From Paracoccaceae bacterium (lineage in GTDB: Bacteria; Pseudomonadota; Alphaproteobacteria; Rhodobacterales; Rhodobacteraceae), in assembly GCA_024304875.1 (NCBI GenBank), contig JAMWZF010000066.1, positions 1-11,734 of the forward strand: a DNA stretch of 11,734 bases, read 5' to 3'. Below the pieces are notes generated by a model. The model made no database searches. It was not told the DNA's origin and was given only the letters and a program-made list of their open reading frames with translations. Of the stretch, positions 11,646 to 11,734 are shown in pieces; position 1 is the first letter of the stretch, and the number at the start of each line of letters is the position of its first letter. A program made the translations under genes and the position numbers.

Positions 11646-11734
11646 TCAGGGCTTGCGGAACTTGTCCAGGCTGACCACCTCGGCGTCCCCCTTGCCCGGC
11701 TTCGGATCGTCGTCGGGGGTCTTGCCGCTCTTTA
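11646..11734 (-). CDS. sspB: ClpXP adaptor SspB, C-terminal fragment (cut by window end)
   Basis: Only the last 28 codons are inside the window. They read KSGKTPDDDPKPGKGDAEVV followed by SLDKFRKP and a TGA stop. This Lys/Asp/Pro-rich linker ending in a short hydrophobic-basic VVSLDKFRK motif is what I expect at the end of alphaproteobacterial SspB. In SspB the flexible tail carries a terminal ClpX-binding motif, while the folded N-terminal domain (outside the window) binds ssrA-tagged substrates and delivers them to ClpXP for degradation. Closeness to fumC, DUF4169 and RHH genes agrees with Rhodobacterales gene order as I recall it. The call rests on a short tail and gene context; another protein with a similar disordered end cannot be excluded from this window alone. 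Confidence 0.72.
   Translation of the reverse strand, partial: KSGKTPDDDPKPGKGDAEVVSLDKFRKP

Overview
This G+C-rich window reads as the chromosome of an alphaproteobacterium of the order Rhodobacterales (Roseobacteraceae/Paracoccaceae). The evidence is an RNase E with a large insertion in its S1 domain and a C-terminal GWW tail, a VPLPA-CTERM surface protein, and a class II fumarase beside a DUF4169 gene, an RHH_4-type ribbon-helix-helix gene and the tail of a ClpXP adaptor SspB. I see no phage, transposase, CRISPR, rRNA or tRNA. Family names come from recognising motifs by eye; no database search was run.

Layout. Positions 1-240 are an A+T-rich upstream region. A HAD-superfamily phosphatase/phosphomutase-like gene (241-930, +) follows. 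Next is a long, hairpin-rich leader (about 931-1399) and rne (1400-4147, +), which ends at an intrinsic terminator. Convergent to rne is a TusA/SirA-like sulfur carrier (4203-4433, -), which diverges from ccdA (4558-5313, +), so two thiol/sulfur-handling proteins share one upstream region. A repeat-bearing intergenic region (5314-5588) leads into a probable two-gene operon: a membrane-anchored alpha/beta-hydrolase-like protein (5589-6842) and a cytochrome P450 (6839-8209) overlapping by GTGA. An A+T-rich gap (8210-8490) precedes an unrecognised 85-residue protein (8491-8748, +). That gene converges on and overlaps a minus-strand set: fumC (10734-9337), DUF4169 (9129-8950) and RHH protein (8957-8736). 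A VPLPA-CTERM protein (10977-11561, +) and the 3' end of sspB (11646-11734, -) converge on a strong terminator.

The most notable non-coding signal is a 62-65 bp near-perfect inverted repeat present twice (5367-5428 and 9221-9285), about 50 bp past the stop codons of ccdA and fumC. Three copies of a second palindrome (consensus GGTGGGTCNNGACCCACC) lie near these elements. Other points of interest are the hairpins in the rne leader, the Ser-Arg repeat and acidic insertion in RNase E, the hydrolase-P450 pair, and a 12-bp palindrome over the putative fumC -35 box. Most of the window is housekeeping; no clear new defence or mobile system is visible.
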